Of a DNA stretch of 64,000 nt, positions 53,800 to 61,881 are shown piece after piece. The stretch is taken from the NCBI RefSeq assembly GCF_009766005.1, contig NZ_LMUK01000027.1:105637-169636 (forward strand). The letters are read 5' to 3'. The translations under genes were made by a program, and so were the position numbers. The DNA is from Bradyrhizobium sp. S69. GTDB taxonomy: Bacteria > Pseudomonadota > Alphaproteobacteria > Rhizobiales > Xanthobacteraceae. The first letter of the stretch is position 1. Every line of letters begins with the position of its first letter. The notes under the pieces are model-generated. The model was not told the origin of the DNA. It saw only the letters and a program-made list of their open reading frames with translations, and made no database searches.

Positions 53800-54104
53800 G
53801 CGCGCGTGGTTCGGCTGCTAGAGTCGCGGTGCAGCCGAAAAGAAAACAAGAGATTCCGCGCGAAACCGTCAGCGCACGCGCCTGAGGTTTCGCCGGAATC
53901 CGCTTCCATCGCAAGGCAACGCAATCTGTTGATGTTGCTCGGTAATTCCGCAGCGCCCTTCGTCGTCACTTCGATCGTCATCGAAGTGATCGGCGGAAAC
54001 CGATCCCGCCGAGGCGAGTTGGTGGTGACGGGTCGTCGCGCAACGCGTGAATGTTTCCGAAGCCACACGGCTCGCTGACCACCTCAAATTGATCGGCAAT
54101 TCAC
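53800..54104. other. Gene-free stretch between the ABM and hydrolase genes
   Basis: About 305 bases with only short, unconvincing frames. It may contain a second promoter for the hydrolase gene. Confidence 0.4.
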
Positions 54105-55097
54105 ATGACGGACTTTTCGACCACCACAAAACTCGATCCCCGCGAACAGCATTTTCGCATTCCGGGGCCGCGCGAGGGATTGTCGCTCTTTCTCCGCTTC
54201 CTGCCGGCGCCGCAGCGCGAGGGTAAGCCGCGCCGCACGGTGCTTTATGTGCATGGCGCAACATTTCCATCGGCGCTTTCGATCGCACACCGTTTCGACG
54301 GCAAATCCTGGCGCGACGCGCTTACGGAAGCAGGCTTCGATGTTTGGGGATTGGACTTCTACGGCTTCGGTCATTCCGACCGTTATCCTGAAATGGAGCA
54401 GCCGGCGGTCCAGAATGCTCCGCTTTGCGTGGCGCACGACGCCGCACGACAACTCGAGGCCGCCGCGCGTTTCATTCTTGGCCACCAGAACATCGAAAAA
54501 CTGTCGCTGATTTCACATTCGTGGGGCTCGATGCCCGCCTGCCTGTTTGCCGCCGCGCACCCTGCGCTGGCCGACCGGCTGGTATTGTTTGCTCCGATCG
54601 GCCGCCGCGGGCCGCGGCGATATGAAACGCCGGCCACGTTTCCGGCGTGGCGAATCGTCACCCCGGAGGATCAATGGAATCGGTTTATCGAGGACGTCCC
54701 TGCGCACGAGCCGCCGGTGCTGTCGCGCCTTCATTTCGAGGGTTGGAGCAAATCCTATCTCGACAGCGATCCGGAAAGCCGCTCGCGCGATCCTGCCGGG
54801 GTGAAGACGCCGCTCGGGCCTTTCAGCGAGATCATCAAGGCCTGGCACGGCCAGCTCGCCTACGACCCCGCAAAGGTCCGCTCGCCCGTCGCGATCATCC
54901 GCGGCGAATGGGACGGGCTGATGCTGGATGACGACGCGCAATGGTTGTTCAACGCGTTCACGCAGGCCCCTATCAAACGCGACATCAAGATTTCTCGCGG
55001 CACCCACCTGGTGCATCTCGAAATGATGCGTCCCACGCTATGGCGCGAAAGCATCAACTTTCTTCAGGGCGACGATATCGCCGCCGTTCCCGTCTGA
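54105..55097 (+). CDS. Alpha/beta hydrolase
   Basis: 330-aa alpha/beta-fold hydrolase. VLYVHGATFPSALSIAHRFD near residue 46 (oxyanion HG), GLDFYGFGHSD near 84, nucleophile elbow LISHSWGSMPACLF with Ser near 145, acid region IRGEWDGLMLDDDAQ near 265 and SRGTHLVHLEM with His near 305. The substrate is unknown. Neighbouring ABM genes suggest a small-molecule or quinone pathway, but that is inference. It is followed 22 bases later by a double-ABM gene. Confidence 0.88.
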   Translation: MTDFSTTTKLDPREQHFRIPGPREGLSLFLRFLPAPQREGKPRRTVLYVHGATFPSALSIAHRFDGKSWRDALTEAGFDVWGLDFYGFGHSDRYPEMEQPAVQNAPLCVAHDAARQLEAAARFILGHQNIEKLSLISHSWGSMPACLFAAAHPALADRLVLFAPIGRRGPRRYETPATFPAWRIVTPEDQWNRFIEDVPAHEPPVLSRLHFEGWSKSYLDSDPESRSRDPAGVKTPLGPFSEIIKAWHGQLAYDPAKVRSPVAIIRGEWDGLMLDDDAQWLFNAFTQAPIKRDIKISRGTHLVHLEMMRPTLWRESINFLQGDDIAAVPV

Positions 55098-55119
55098 ACC
55101 ACACACGAAAGGAAACACC

Positions 55120-55821
55120 ATGTTCTCCGTGATTTTTGAAGTTCATCCCAATGACGGCCGCAAGGACGACTATCTCGAACTCGCCAAGCACCTGAAGCCG
55201 ATCCTGGAAACCATTGACGGTTTCGTCGACAATGAGCGGTTCGAAAGCAAGCTGCGACCCGGCTGGGTTCTGTCGCATTCGACCTGGCGCGACGAAAAGT
55301 CCGTGGTGCGCTGGCGTACCGAGGGCGAACATCACGTCGTGCAGGGCAAAGGCCGCTTCGAAATCTTCCAGGACTATCATTTACGCGTCGGCGACGTGAC
55401 CGCCGATACCCACCCGCCGAAGGAGGCGCCGGTGGACGAACGCCGTTTCGACGAAACCGAGGTGGGGATTGCCAAGGTCGCGACGTTCACCGAGATCACG
55501 CCCGTCAAGGGTGCGGCCTTTGCCAGCCAGGCCGATCTGCTGCCCGCGCATCTCGGCCTCGACCTCAACAACGGCGCGGTCGCCGAGCATGACGTCTGGG
55601 CCAGCATCTACAATCCCGGCAAGATCGCGTTGCTGGTCGCCTGGAAGGATGTGAAGGCGGCGGAGCTATGGCAACCGAAGAAGATCGACGGCATCGAAAC
55701 GCTGCGGCACCGCAAGGTCCGCGTGGTGCGCGATTACGGCCGCTTCGACCGCCGCGAAGCGCCGCAACATTACGCCGACGTCAAAGGACGGGAGACCAAA
55801 CATCCCGCCCCGGCGCGTTAG
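55120..55821 (+). CDS. Double ABM-like domain protein
   Basis: 233 aa with two ferredoxin-like halves. First half residues 1-95: MFSVIFEVHPNDGRKDDYLE, LETIDGFVDNERFESKLRPG, SHSTWRDEKSVVRWR and a FEIFQDYHLRVGDV exit, typical ABM. Second half 115-215: VATFTEITPVKGAAF ... LLVAWKDVKAAELW ... RKVRVVRDYGRFDRREAPQH. Probably a fused dimer; activity unknown. Same strand and operon as the hydrolase; repeat R4 starts at its stop. Confidence 0.8.
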   Translation: MFSVIFEVHPNDGRKDDYLELAKHLKPILETIDGFVDNERFESKLRPGWVLSHSTWRDEKSVVRWRTEGEHHVVQGKGRFEIFQDYHLRVGDVTADTHPPKEAPVDERRFDETEVGIAKVATFTEITPVKGAAFASQADLLPAHLGLDLNNGAVAEHDVWASIYNPGKIALLVAWKDVKAAELWQPKKIDGIETLRHRKVRVVRDYGRFDRREAPQHYADVKGRETKHPAPAR

Positions 55822-55921
55822 AGCGGGATGACTTATCTTCGAATCGTCATCCCGCTCTAACTTATTGTTTGAGCATGATCTTTTCGGAAAACCGGTTTCC
55901 ACTTTTCGGGATCATGCTCTA
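55820..55921. repeat. R4 repeat with palindromic head
   Basis: agagcgggatgac, loop ttatcttcgaatc, gtcatcccgctct, followed by gagcatgatcttttcggaaa accggtttccacttttcggg atcatgctct. It begins at the stop codon of the double-ABM gene and separates it from the 3' end of glcD. Confidence 0.85.
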
Positions 55922-55932
55922 GGCGAACCGGC

Positions 55933-57426
55933 TCAGAAGCGCGGCAAATCGGGAAACGCCAGCTTGCCGCCGTGCACGTGCACGCGGCCAAGCTCGGCGC
56001 AGCGATGCAGGGTCGGAAACACTTTTCCCGGATTGAGCAGTCCCTGCGCGTCGAATGCGCATTTCAGCCGCTGCTGCTGGTTGAGGTCGATCTCGCTGAA
56101 CATCTCCGGCATCAGGTCGCGCTTCTCGACGCCGACGCCGTGCTCACCGGTCAGCACGCCGCCGAGTTCGACACAGCAGCGCAGGATGTCGGCGCCGAAG
56201 GCCTCAGCCTTGTCCATCTCGCCGGGCTTGTTGGCATCGTACAGGATCAGCGGATGCAGATTGCCGTCGCCGGCGTGAAACACATTGGCGACGCCGAGAC
56301 CGTATTTTGCGGAGAGGTCGCGAATCCGGGCCAACGCCTGCGGCAGTGCGCCGCGCGGAATGGTGCCGTCCATGCAGAGATAATCCGGCGAGATGCGTCC
56401 GACGGCCGGAAACGCCGCCTTGCGGCCGGCCCAGAACAGGTTTCGTTCGGCCTCCGACGTTGAAATCTGGCAGGTGGTCGAGCCGCAGCCCAGCGCGATC
56501 TTCTCGACCCGGTCGATCAGTTCATCGACCTCGACCCCGGGCCCGTCGAGCTCGATGATCAACAGCGCTTCGACATCGAGCGGATAGCCGGCATGCACAA
56601 AGGCTTCGGCGGCGTGGATCGCGGGTCTATCCATCATCTCCATGCCGCCCGGAATGATCCCGGCGCCGATGATATCGGCGACGCATTTGCCGGCAGCCTC
56701 GACTTCGGCAAAGCCGACCATCAGGGCACGTGCGGTCTCCGGTTTTTGCAGGATCCGCACCGTGATTTCGGTGATGACGCCGAGCAGGCCCTCCGAGCCC
56801 GTGATGATCCCCATCACATCATAGCCAGAGGTCTCCGGCGACTTGCCACCGACCTTGAGAATTTCGCCCGTGATCAGCACGATCTCGCAGCCCAGCACGT
56901 TGTTGGTGGTCATGCCGTATTTCAGGCAATGCACGCCGCCGGAATTTTCCGCGACATTGCCGCCGATCGAACAGGCGATCTGCGACGACGGATCGGGCGC
57001 GTAGTAAAATCCGGCATGCGCGACCGCCTGGCTGATCGCCAGATTGGTCACCCCGGGCTCGGTCACGACGACGCGGTTGTCGAAGTCGATGTCGCGGATG
57101 CGCTTGAATTTGCCGAGGCCGAGCAGCACGCCATCGGCCAGCGGCAGCGCGCCGCCGGACAGCGAGGTGCCGGAACCGCGCGGCACCACCTTGATGCCTT
57201 GCTCGTGGCAATATTTCAGGACCTTCGAGACCTGTGCGGTGGTGTCCGGCAGCACCACGACCATCGGCGGCTGGCGATAGGCCATCAGGCCGTCGGACTC
57301 GTAGGGCAGCATCTCGGCCGGCTTGTCGATCACGCCCTCGCCCGGCACGATGGCGCGCAACGCCGCGATGATCGCGTCACGCCGGGCCAGGACCGCCTGA
57401 TCGGAAGCGGGCATCATGATGGTCAT
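55933..57426 (-). CDS. glcD: Glycolate oxidase FAD-linked subunit GlcD
   Basis: 497-aa flavoprotein, main catalytic subunit of glycolate oxidase. FAD region VVPRGSGTSLSGGALPLADG near residue 80 and PSSQIACSIGGNVAENSGGV near 147; C-terminal FAD-oxidase domain with NVFHAGDGNLHPLILYDANK near 385 and GGVLTGEHGVGVEKRDLMPE near 440. All substrate-site histidines of the family appear present. glcE and glcF follow only after a 3-kb block of opposite genes, so the usual glcDEF operon is split. Confidence 0.96.
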   Translation of the reverse strand: MTIMMPASDQAVLARRDAIIAALRAIVPGEGVIDKPAEMLPYESDGLMAYRQPPMVVVLPDTTAQVSKVLKYCHEQGIKVVPRGSGTSLSGGALPLADGVLLGLGKFKRIRDIDFDNRVVVTEPGVTNLAISQAVAHAGFYYAPDPSSQIACSIGGNVAENSGGVHCLKYGMTTNNVLGCEIVLITGEILKVGGKSPETSGYDVMGIITGSEGLLGVITEITVRILQKPETARALMVGFAEVEAAGKCVADIIGAGIIPGGMEMMDRPAIHAAEAFVHAGYPLDVEALLIIELDGPGVEVDELIDRVEKIALGCGSTTCQISTSEAERNLFWAGRKAAFPAVGRISPDYLCMDGTIPRGALPQALARIRDLSAKYGLGVANVFHAGDGNLHPLILYDANKPGEMDKAEAFGADILRCCVELGGVLTGEHGVGVEKRDLMPEMFSEIDLNQQQRLKCAFDAQGLLNPGKVFPTLHRCAELGRVHVHGGKLAFPDLPRF

Positions 57427-57552
57427 CAGGTGTTTCCTTGCGCGCGCGGCCGCGCGTCGTGGTCATCGATTTGTTGCGGCAAATCAAGCACGTCTGAACC
57501 GTTTTGGGTAGCTCTCCGAAGATTGACCAGAGCTGCGCGCCAGCGATACCTG

Positions 57553-58446
57553 CTACGCAGCGCGAAAAGGCTCCGCCGCCTCGACGGCCCAGTCGCGCAG
57601 ATGGTTCAAGAGATGCAGGCTTCGGGCGTGCGGGAGGTTGACGAAATAGTAGCCGGTCGGAAGCGGCAGCGGATGTTCGGCCAGTTTCCTCAAGCGGATC
57701 TCGGCCACCGGCGCAGCAATATAGGCCATGTCCATCAGGGCGACGCCGGCGCCAGATATCGCAGCGTCGAGCGCCTGGGCGCGGGTTTCCACCGTCAGCC
57801 ATTTGATGCGGCGTTTGGCCAGCGCGCGGTCGTGTTTCTGCCAGATCGACCAGTCCATGAACCGCGATCGTGCCCGGATCAGCGGCGCACCGCGCCAATC
57901 CGGCTTGGCACCGTGCGAGAAGCGATCGGCAACCTCGGGTGCTGCGACCGGCATCAAGGTTTCCTTGAACAGCAGGGTCGAAGACAGGCCCTTCCATTCC
58001 CCTCGCCCATGGCGGATCGCGCAATCCATCTCTTCCTGCTTGAGGTCGATGGCCCGCGTCGTGGTGAAAATCGCGACCTCGATCCGGGGATGCCGCGCCT
58101 GAAATTGCGCGATCCGCGGGATCAGCCAATGCGAAGCGAAGGTGGCGACCGTGCTCAAGCGGATCTGGCCGCGGTCCCGTCGAAACGGCTCGACCGCCGC
58201 CTGCAGTCGCTCGAGCGCATCGCCCATGCTCGACAGCAGGCGCTCGCCGTCCTCGGTCAGCGCAATCCGCCGGCCGGCTTTTCGCACCAGCGCCACGCCG
58301 AGCTGCTTTTCCAGTTCGGCAATCCGGTGCGACAGCGCCGAGCGGGTGACGCCAAGCTGTTCGGCTGCCTCGGTGAGGGTGCCGAGCGTGGCGAACAACG
58401 ACAGCGCCGCGAGCCCGCGCGCCGATGGCGGTATCGGCGGTCCCAT
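57553..58446 (-). CDS. LysR-family transcriptional regulator (GcvA-like)
   Basis: 297-aa regulator. N-terminal winged HTH residues about 10-65: GLAALSLFATLGTLTEAAEQ, LGVTRSALSHRIAELEKQLG. C-terminal effector domain of the GcvA type: IRLSTVATFASHWLIPRIAQ near 95, DCAIRHGRGEWKGL near 135. The ATG at 58446 with GGAGGG before it is used; a much longer upstream frame crosses the divergent promoter and is rejected. Divergent from a DinB-family gene with a palindrome between them, so it probably controls that gene and itself. Effector unknown. Confidence 0.92.
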   Translation of the reverse strand: MGPPIPPSARGLAALSLFATLGTLTEAAEQLGVTRSALSHRIAELEKQLGVALVRKAGRRIALTEDGERLLSSMGDALERLQAAVEPFRRDRGQIRLSTVATFASHWLIPRIAQFQARHPRIEVAIFTTTRAIDLKQEEMDCAIRHGRGEWKGLSSTLLFKETLMPVAAPEVADRFSHGAKPDWRGAPLIRARSRFMDWSIWQKHDRALAKRRIKWLTVETRAQALDAAISGAGVALMDMAYIAAPVAEIRLRKLAEHPLPLPTGYYFVNLPHARSLHLLNHLRDWAVEAAEPFRAA

Positions 58447-58461
58447 CGAACCCTCCTCAAT

Positions 58462-58480
58462 TGGTGAGATATTTTCACCA
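58462..58480. promoter_or_regulatory. Palindromic LysR-type box between the LysR and dinB-like genes
   Basis: TGGTGA-gatattt-TCACCA, perfect 6-bp arms; the core contains the T-N11-A pattern of LysR boxes. 16 bases from the LysR start and 57 from the DinB start. Confidence 0.65.
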
Positions 58481-58536
58481 GATAGGGCCGACTGGCAAGC
58501 TATCATCGGCGACACTTGGCGATTGAGGACACGACA

Positions 58537-59052
58537 ATGGCAACCGAAATCTTCCGGCAGATCGCTGCTTATAATCACTGGGCCAATTTGCGGCTCTATG
58601 GCGCCGCGCTGGAATTGCCGGAGGAAGCCTATCGCCTTCCCATCGGCGTGTTCTTCGGCAGCCTGCACGGGACGCTGAATCACCTGCTGCTGACGGACCG
58701 AATCTGGCTGAAGCGCCTGACCGGCCGCGGCGAACATCCGGATCGCCTCGACACGATCCTGTACGATGATCGCCGTGATCTGCTGTCTGCCCGGATCGCG
58801 GAGGATGCGCGTCTGAAAGATCTCATCGACGGCTATGGCGAGGCCGACCTCACCGCGCCGCTCTCGTATCAAACCACGTCAGGCAAGCCTTATAGCCAGC
58901 CGCGGCGGGATATCCTGCTGCATCTGTTCAATCACCAGACCCATCACCGCGGCCAGGCGCACGCCTGCTGTTCGATCCTGACCGGCAGCGAGCCGCCGAC
59001 GCTCGACCTGCTGGCCTTTCAGCGCGGCGTCCCCGCGCCGGATCTGGGTTGA
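58537..59052 (+). CDS. DinB/YfiT-family protein
   Basis: 171-aa four-helix metal-binding protein. The three-His DinB pattern is visible: one His in FFGSLHGTLNHLLLTDRIWL near residue 50 and two in HLFNHQTHHRGQAHAC near 130-136. Family members include thiol-dependent transferases and DNA-damage-inducible proteins; the reaction here is unknown. The ATG at 58537 has GAGGACACGACA before it, preferred over an in-frame ATG seven codons earlier. Divergent from a LysR regulator. Confidence 0.88.
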   Translation: MATEIFRQIAAYNHWANLRLYGAALELPEEAYRLPIGVFFGSLHGTLNHLLLTDRIWLKRLTGRGEHPDRLDTILYDDRRDLLSARIAEDARLKDLIDGYGEADLTAPLSYQTTSGKPYSQPRRDILLHLFNHQTHHRGQAHACCSILTGSEPPTLDLLAFQRGVPAPDLG

Positions 59053-59075
59053 GGCTGTGCTTACGCGCGGCATCT

Positions 59076-59759
59076 TCACGCGCTGACGGCTTCACCCGGC
59101 ATCACCGCGCGAAACTCTACGCCGTGCAGATGGATCGTCGGCGCGATCCCGAAATGGTTGCCGCCGAACACCTTGATGCGGCGGTCGAACTCATCCTTGG
59201 CAATGTCGAGCGGAATGTCGCAGATCGTACGGTAGAGGCGGCGGGAATATTTCTTGGTGCCCCATTGAACCGGAAGCGGCGGCGGTAATGCTGCCTCGGT
59301 CGCGAGCGACTTTGCCATGCGCCAGAACAACTGCGCGAGATGGGCGTAGGCCATCCCCTCCAGACCGAACACCGAGATGTCGGGTGGAATCGGAAAGCGC
59401 GCGACGTCGAGGATCGGGCCGGCATCGACCTGTTCGACCATGACGTGCGCGGTTGCGCCAAATTTGGTCGCCCGATGGTAAAGCGCGAAATGTGCCGGCG
59501 CCCATCCGGGATAGTCGGGCGGACCGGGATGGAAATTGAAAGCGCCGTAGCCGAGCCGATGCAGAATGTCGGCGGGGACGATGACCGGCGTCACGAACGC
59601 AATCAGCCGCGAGCGCCGCAGCAGATGGCTGTCCAGCCGGTCGAGATCGGCCTGGGTCCGCACCGGTATCACCGCGAGCTGCGGGTTGTGCCCCCGCAGC
59701 GCGTGCGGCAGCACCGATTGCTCGACCTCGCCGCATAACAGAATGATCGTATCGAACAT
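59076..59759 (-). CDS. Formyltransferase-like protein (methionyl-tRNA formyltransferase N-terminal domain)
   Basis: 227-aa protein with the formyl_trans fold: GAFNFHPGPPDYPGWAPAHF near residue 73 (catalytic His and the substrate loop), FGATAHVMVEQVDAGPILDV near 98 with the catalytic Asp. It is shorter than Fmt (about 310 aa) and lacks the OB-like C-terminal domain, so it is not the initiator-tRNA enzyme; some formyltransferases of this size modify sugar nucleotides, but no sugar genes are adjacent. Standalone gene between DinB and repeats. Confidence 0.82.
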   Translation of the reverse strand: MFDTIILLCGEVEQSVLPHALRGHNPQLAVIPVRTQADLDRLDSHLLRRSRLIAFVTPVIVPADILHRLGYGAFNFHPGPPDYPGWAPAHFALYHRATKFGATAHVMVEQVDAGPILDVARFPIPPDISVFGLEGMAYAHLAQLFWRMAKSLATEAALPPPLPVQWGTKKYSRRLYRTICDIPLDIAKDEFDRRIKVFGGNHFGIAPTIHLHGVEFRAVMPGEAVSA

Positions 59760-59911
59760 TGCAAATATTTCTGGAAGCGCCCCAACGCGACGATAGGGTT
59801 AACAATCTTAACGAGATATTTTTGTTACCTCGCGGATATGTTGCGTGGTGTTGCAAGGAGCGCAATGGCAACACCTGGAAATAAAATCCTCACGGGGTAA
59901 CGAAGGTTACG

Positions 59912-60123
59912 AACCTCATCCTGAGGAGCACGCGAAGCTATTCCAGACGTCATCCTGAGGTGCGAGCCCTTGCGAGCCTCGAAGGATGGCCGCAAGCACG
60001 ACGCAGAACACCATCCTTCGAGGCGCGCCAAAGATGGCTCGCACCTCAGGATGACGGTGGAGTTGTTGCGCGGGAGGACGACGGCCGCTACCTCATCCTG
60101 ACGTCCAAAATAGCTTCGCAGCC
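59912..60123. repeat. R5 palindromic repeat cluster
   Basis: A full R5 unit at 59949-60056 (cgtcatcctgaggtgcgagc ... gcctcgaaggatgg ... ccatccttcgaggcgcg ... ctcgcacctcaggatgacgg), flanked by shorter pieces (acctcatcctgagg; ctcatcctgacgtcc). It fills the space between the formyltransferase-like and PhoD genes. Confidence 0.8.
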
Positions 60124-60125
60124 GC

Positions 60126-61769
60126 TCAGACGCGCTTCAGCTCGGTGGTGTGAAACGGCTCGAGCGTGTCGATATCGCTGGCCGGTTGCGTCTTCTGATT
60201 CCATTTGAAATAGCGCAGCGTGATCGCCTCCGGCGTGAAGTCGATCAGCAGAAAGCCGTTTTCCTCGATCGGCGTGACGGTTTCCACCATGTCCAGATGC
60301 TGCGGCACCTTCGGACCGACGCCGCGAAACTCCGACGCCCAGCCGCCGGTGCTGGTCCCGAGCGTCCCCGGCAACACGGCAATGACGGGATTGCGCGAGA
60401 AATCGAGCTGGCCGCTACGCATCATCCGCCCCTCGGCGGTGGCGTGCAGATCGCCGCTCACTACCAGCGGAATCCGGCCCGGCATTTGCGACAGCGCCTG
60501 CATCAGGCGATCATGCTGTGACAGCCACCCGCGCTGCCAATAAGGCTTGGGCTTCGCTTCCGACAGCTTGCCGTCGGGACCGAGCAGGTCGGGATACCAC
60601 TCGCCCCATTTGCCGGCGCTCCATCCCGGCGGATTGGAGGGCACGTTGACCAGGTGCACCACCTCTCTCGCCGCCGCGCGAGCCTTCAACCAGGCTTCGA
60701 CATCCGGCGCCACGAAGACACCGGTCGGTCCTGCGAGCGTGACCGTGCGCCTGATGTCATACAGCAGGATTTCGGCCAGCCGCCCGTAGCGCAGCGTGCC
60801 AAAACTCTCCGAAAGACCCGAGGGCCGCGAAGCCGGCTGATCGGGCGTGTCGGAGCCCGGAAGCCCCGGTGATCTCTCAAGATCGGGCAGGAATTCCGGA
60901 TACCAAAGCCGTTGCGTCGCGCGCGCCGATTGCAGCATGAAATTATCCGGCGGGAATGTAACGGCCTCATCAGTTGCTTCGTCATTGTCGAAATGATCGT
61001 GATCGTCCTGCAGAAAAAACACCGGCGTAGAGCGGCACAGCGTGCCATAAAGCGGCGCGATCTGCTCGCCGGCGGCGCGCAACAGCGCGATCTCGTTGGC
61101 GCCTCCCAGCAGCGGCGCGTCGCGATCGAAACGGGCGTATTCCAGTGCTGCCTTGGAAGCGCCGAGCTTGGGCGCCGCGCGCGGCGCCAGCAGGTCCCAA
61201 TAGACGTGATCGCCATTGGCGATGAGGGCGTCCGGCGCATACGAAAGCCCGCGTTGCAGCAGCTTTTGCCGGATCGCGACCGGGACGAATTCGAAGCCGG
61301 TATGGGCCGCCTTGAAAATATCATGGCCTCCGGCACAGGAATAAACCAACAGCCGCAGTTTTGAGGGCATCGCGTCGGGCGCCGGCATCGTCGACAAGGT
61401 CCATGGCTGGCACAGGGCTTTGCCCTCGGAACTGGTCAGCGACAACTGATACGCCGTCCCGGGTTTCAGATCGGCCGCCTGGAACTGCCAGAATAATCCG
61501 CGCGTATCCGAACGCTCGCCGCGAACGCGCTGATCGCCGACTTGCAGGATCGGCGCGACGGTGAGCGGCTTCTTGAACGATGCCTTGATCAGAATCCGGT
61601 CGTGATTGCTGGTCGGAAGCAGATGCGCCAGCTCGCCATCGTCCCAGCCCGATTGCGCCGCGTTCGCTGTCGATGCCGTTTGCGCGGTGGCGGCGTTGCC
61701 GCCCAGCGGCAACAGACCGAGCGCGGCAGAAGCGCCCGCACTCAACAATTCACGCCTGGTCGTCTCCAT
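60126..61769 (-). CDS. PhoD-like alkaline phosphatase / metallophosphoesterase, Tat-exported
   Basis: 547-aa protein. A twin-arginine signal TTRRELLSAGASAALG starts at residue 2. N-terminal fibronectin-like part to about 145, then the metallophosphatase core: LLVYSCAGG near 155, LIANGDHVYWD near 185, VFFLQDDHDHFDNDEA near 240, and VVSGDLHATAEG near 450. PhoD enzymes release phosphate from phosphodiesters and monoesters outside the cytoplasmic membrane with Ca2+/Fe3+. GGGAGGTTGCCG precedes the ATG at 61769. Phosphate regulation (a pho box) was not seen. Confidence 0.88.
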   Translation of the reverse strand: METTRRELLSAGASAALGLLPLGGNAATAQTASTANAAQSGWDDGELAHLLPTSNHDRILIKASFKKPLTVAPILQVGDQRVRGERSDTRGLFWQFQAADLKPGTAYQLSLTSSEGKALCQPWTLSTMPAPDAMPSKLRLLVYSCAGGHDIFKAAHTGFEFVPVAIRQKLLQRGLSYAPDALIANGDHVYWDLLAPRAAPKLGASKAALEYARFDRDAPLLGGANEIALLRAAGEQIAPLYGTLCRSTPVFFLQDDHDHFDNDEATDEAVTFPPDNFMLQSARATQRLWYPEFLPDLERSPGLPGSDTPDQPASRPSGLSESFGTLRYGRLAEILLYDIRRTVTLAGPTGVFVAPDVEAWLKARAAAREVVHLVNVPSNPPGWSAGKWGEWYPDLLGPDGKLSEAKPKPYWQRGWLSQHDRLMQALSQMPGRIPLVVSGDLHATAEGRMMRSGQLDFSRNPVIAVLPGTLGTSTGGWASEFRGVGPKVPQHLDMVETVTPIEENGFLLIDFTPEAITLRYFKWNQKTQPASDIDTLEPFHTTELKRV

Positions 61770-61881
61770 CGGCAACCTCCCATTCACGAATTGCCAATCG
61801 CCGGCTTCCTGAAATGCGAGCCGGCGTTGTGGCAGCGCTCGCTCCAAGCAAACTACGGCGCGACCGCTCCGTCGAGTGCTT

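Noticed and set aside
56593..58467. 624-codon plus-strand frame across glcD and the LysR gene
   Set aside because: Spans two real genes on the other strand and the promoter between them; no protein motif.
493..60123. Possible CRISPR array
   Set aside because: The repeats are dispersed, palindromic and of several families; no regular repeat-spacer array and no cas genes.
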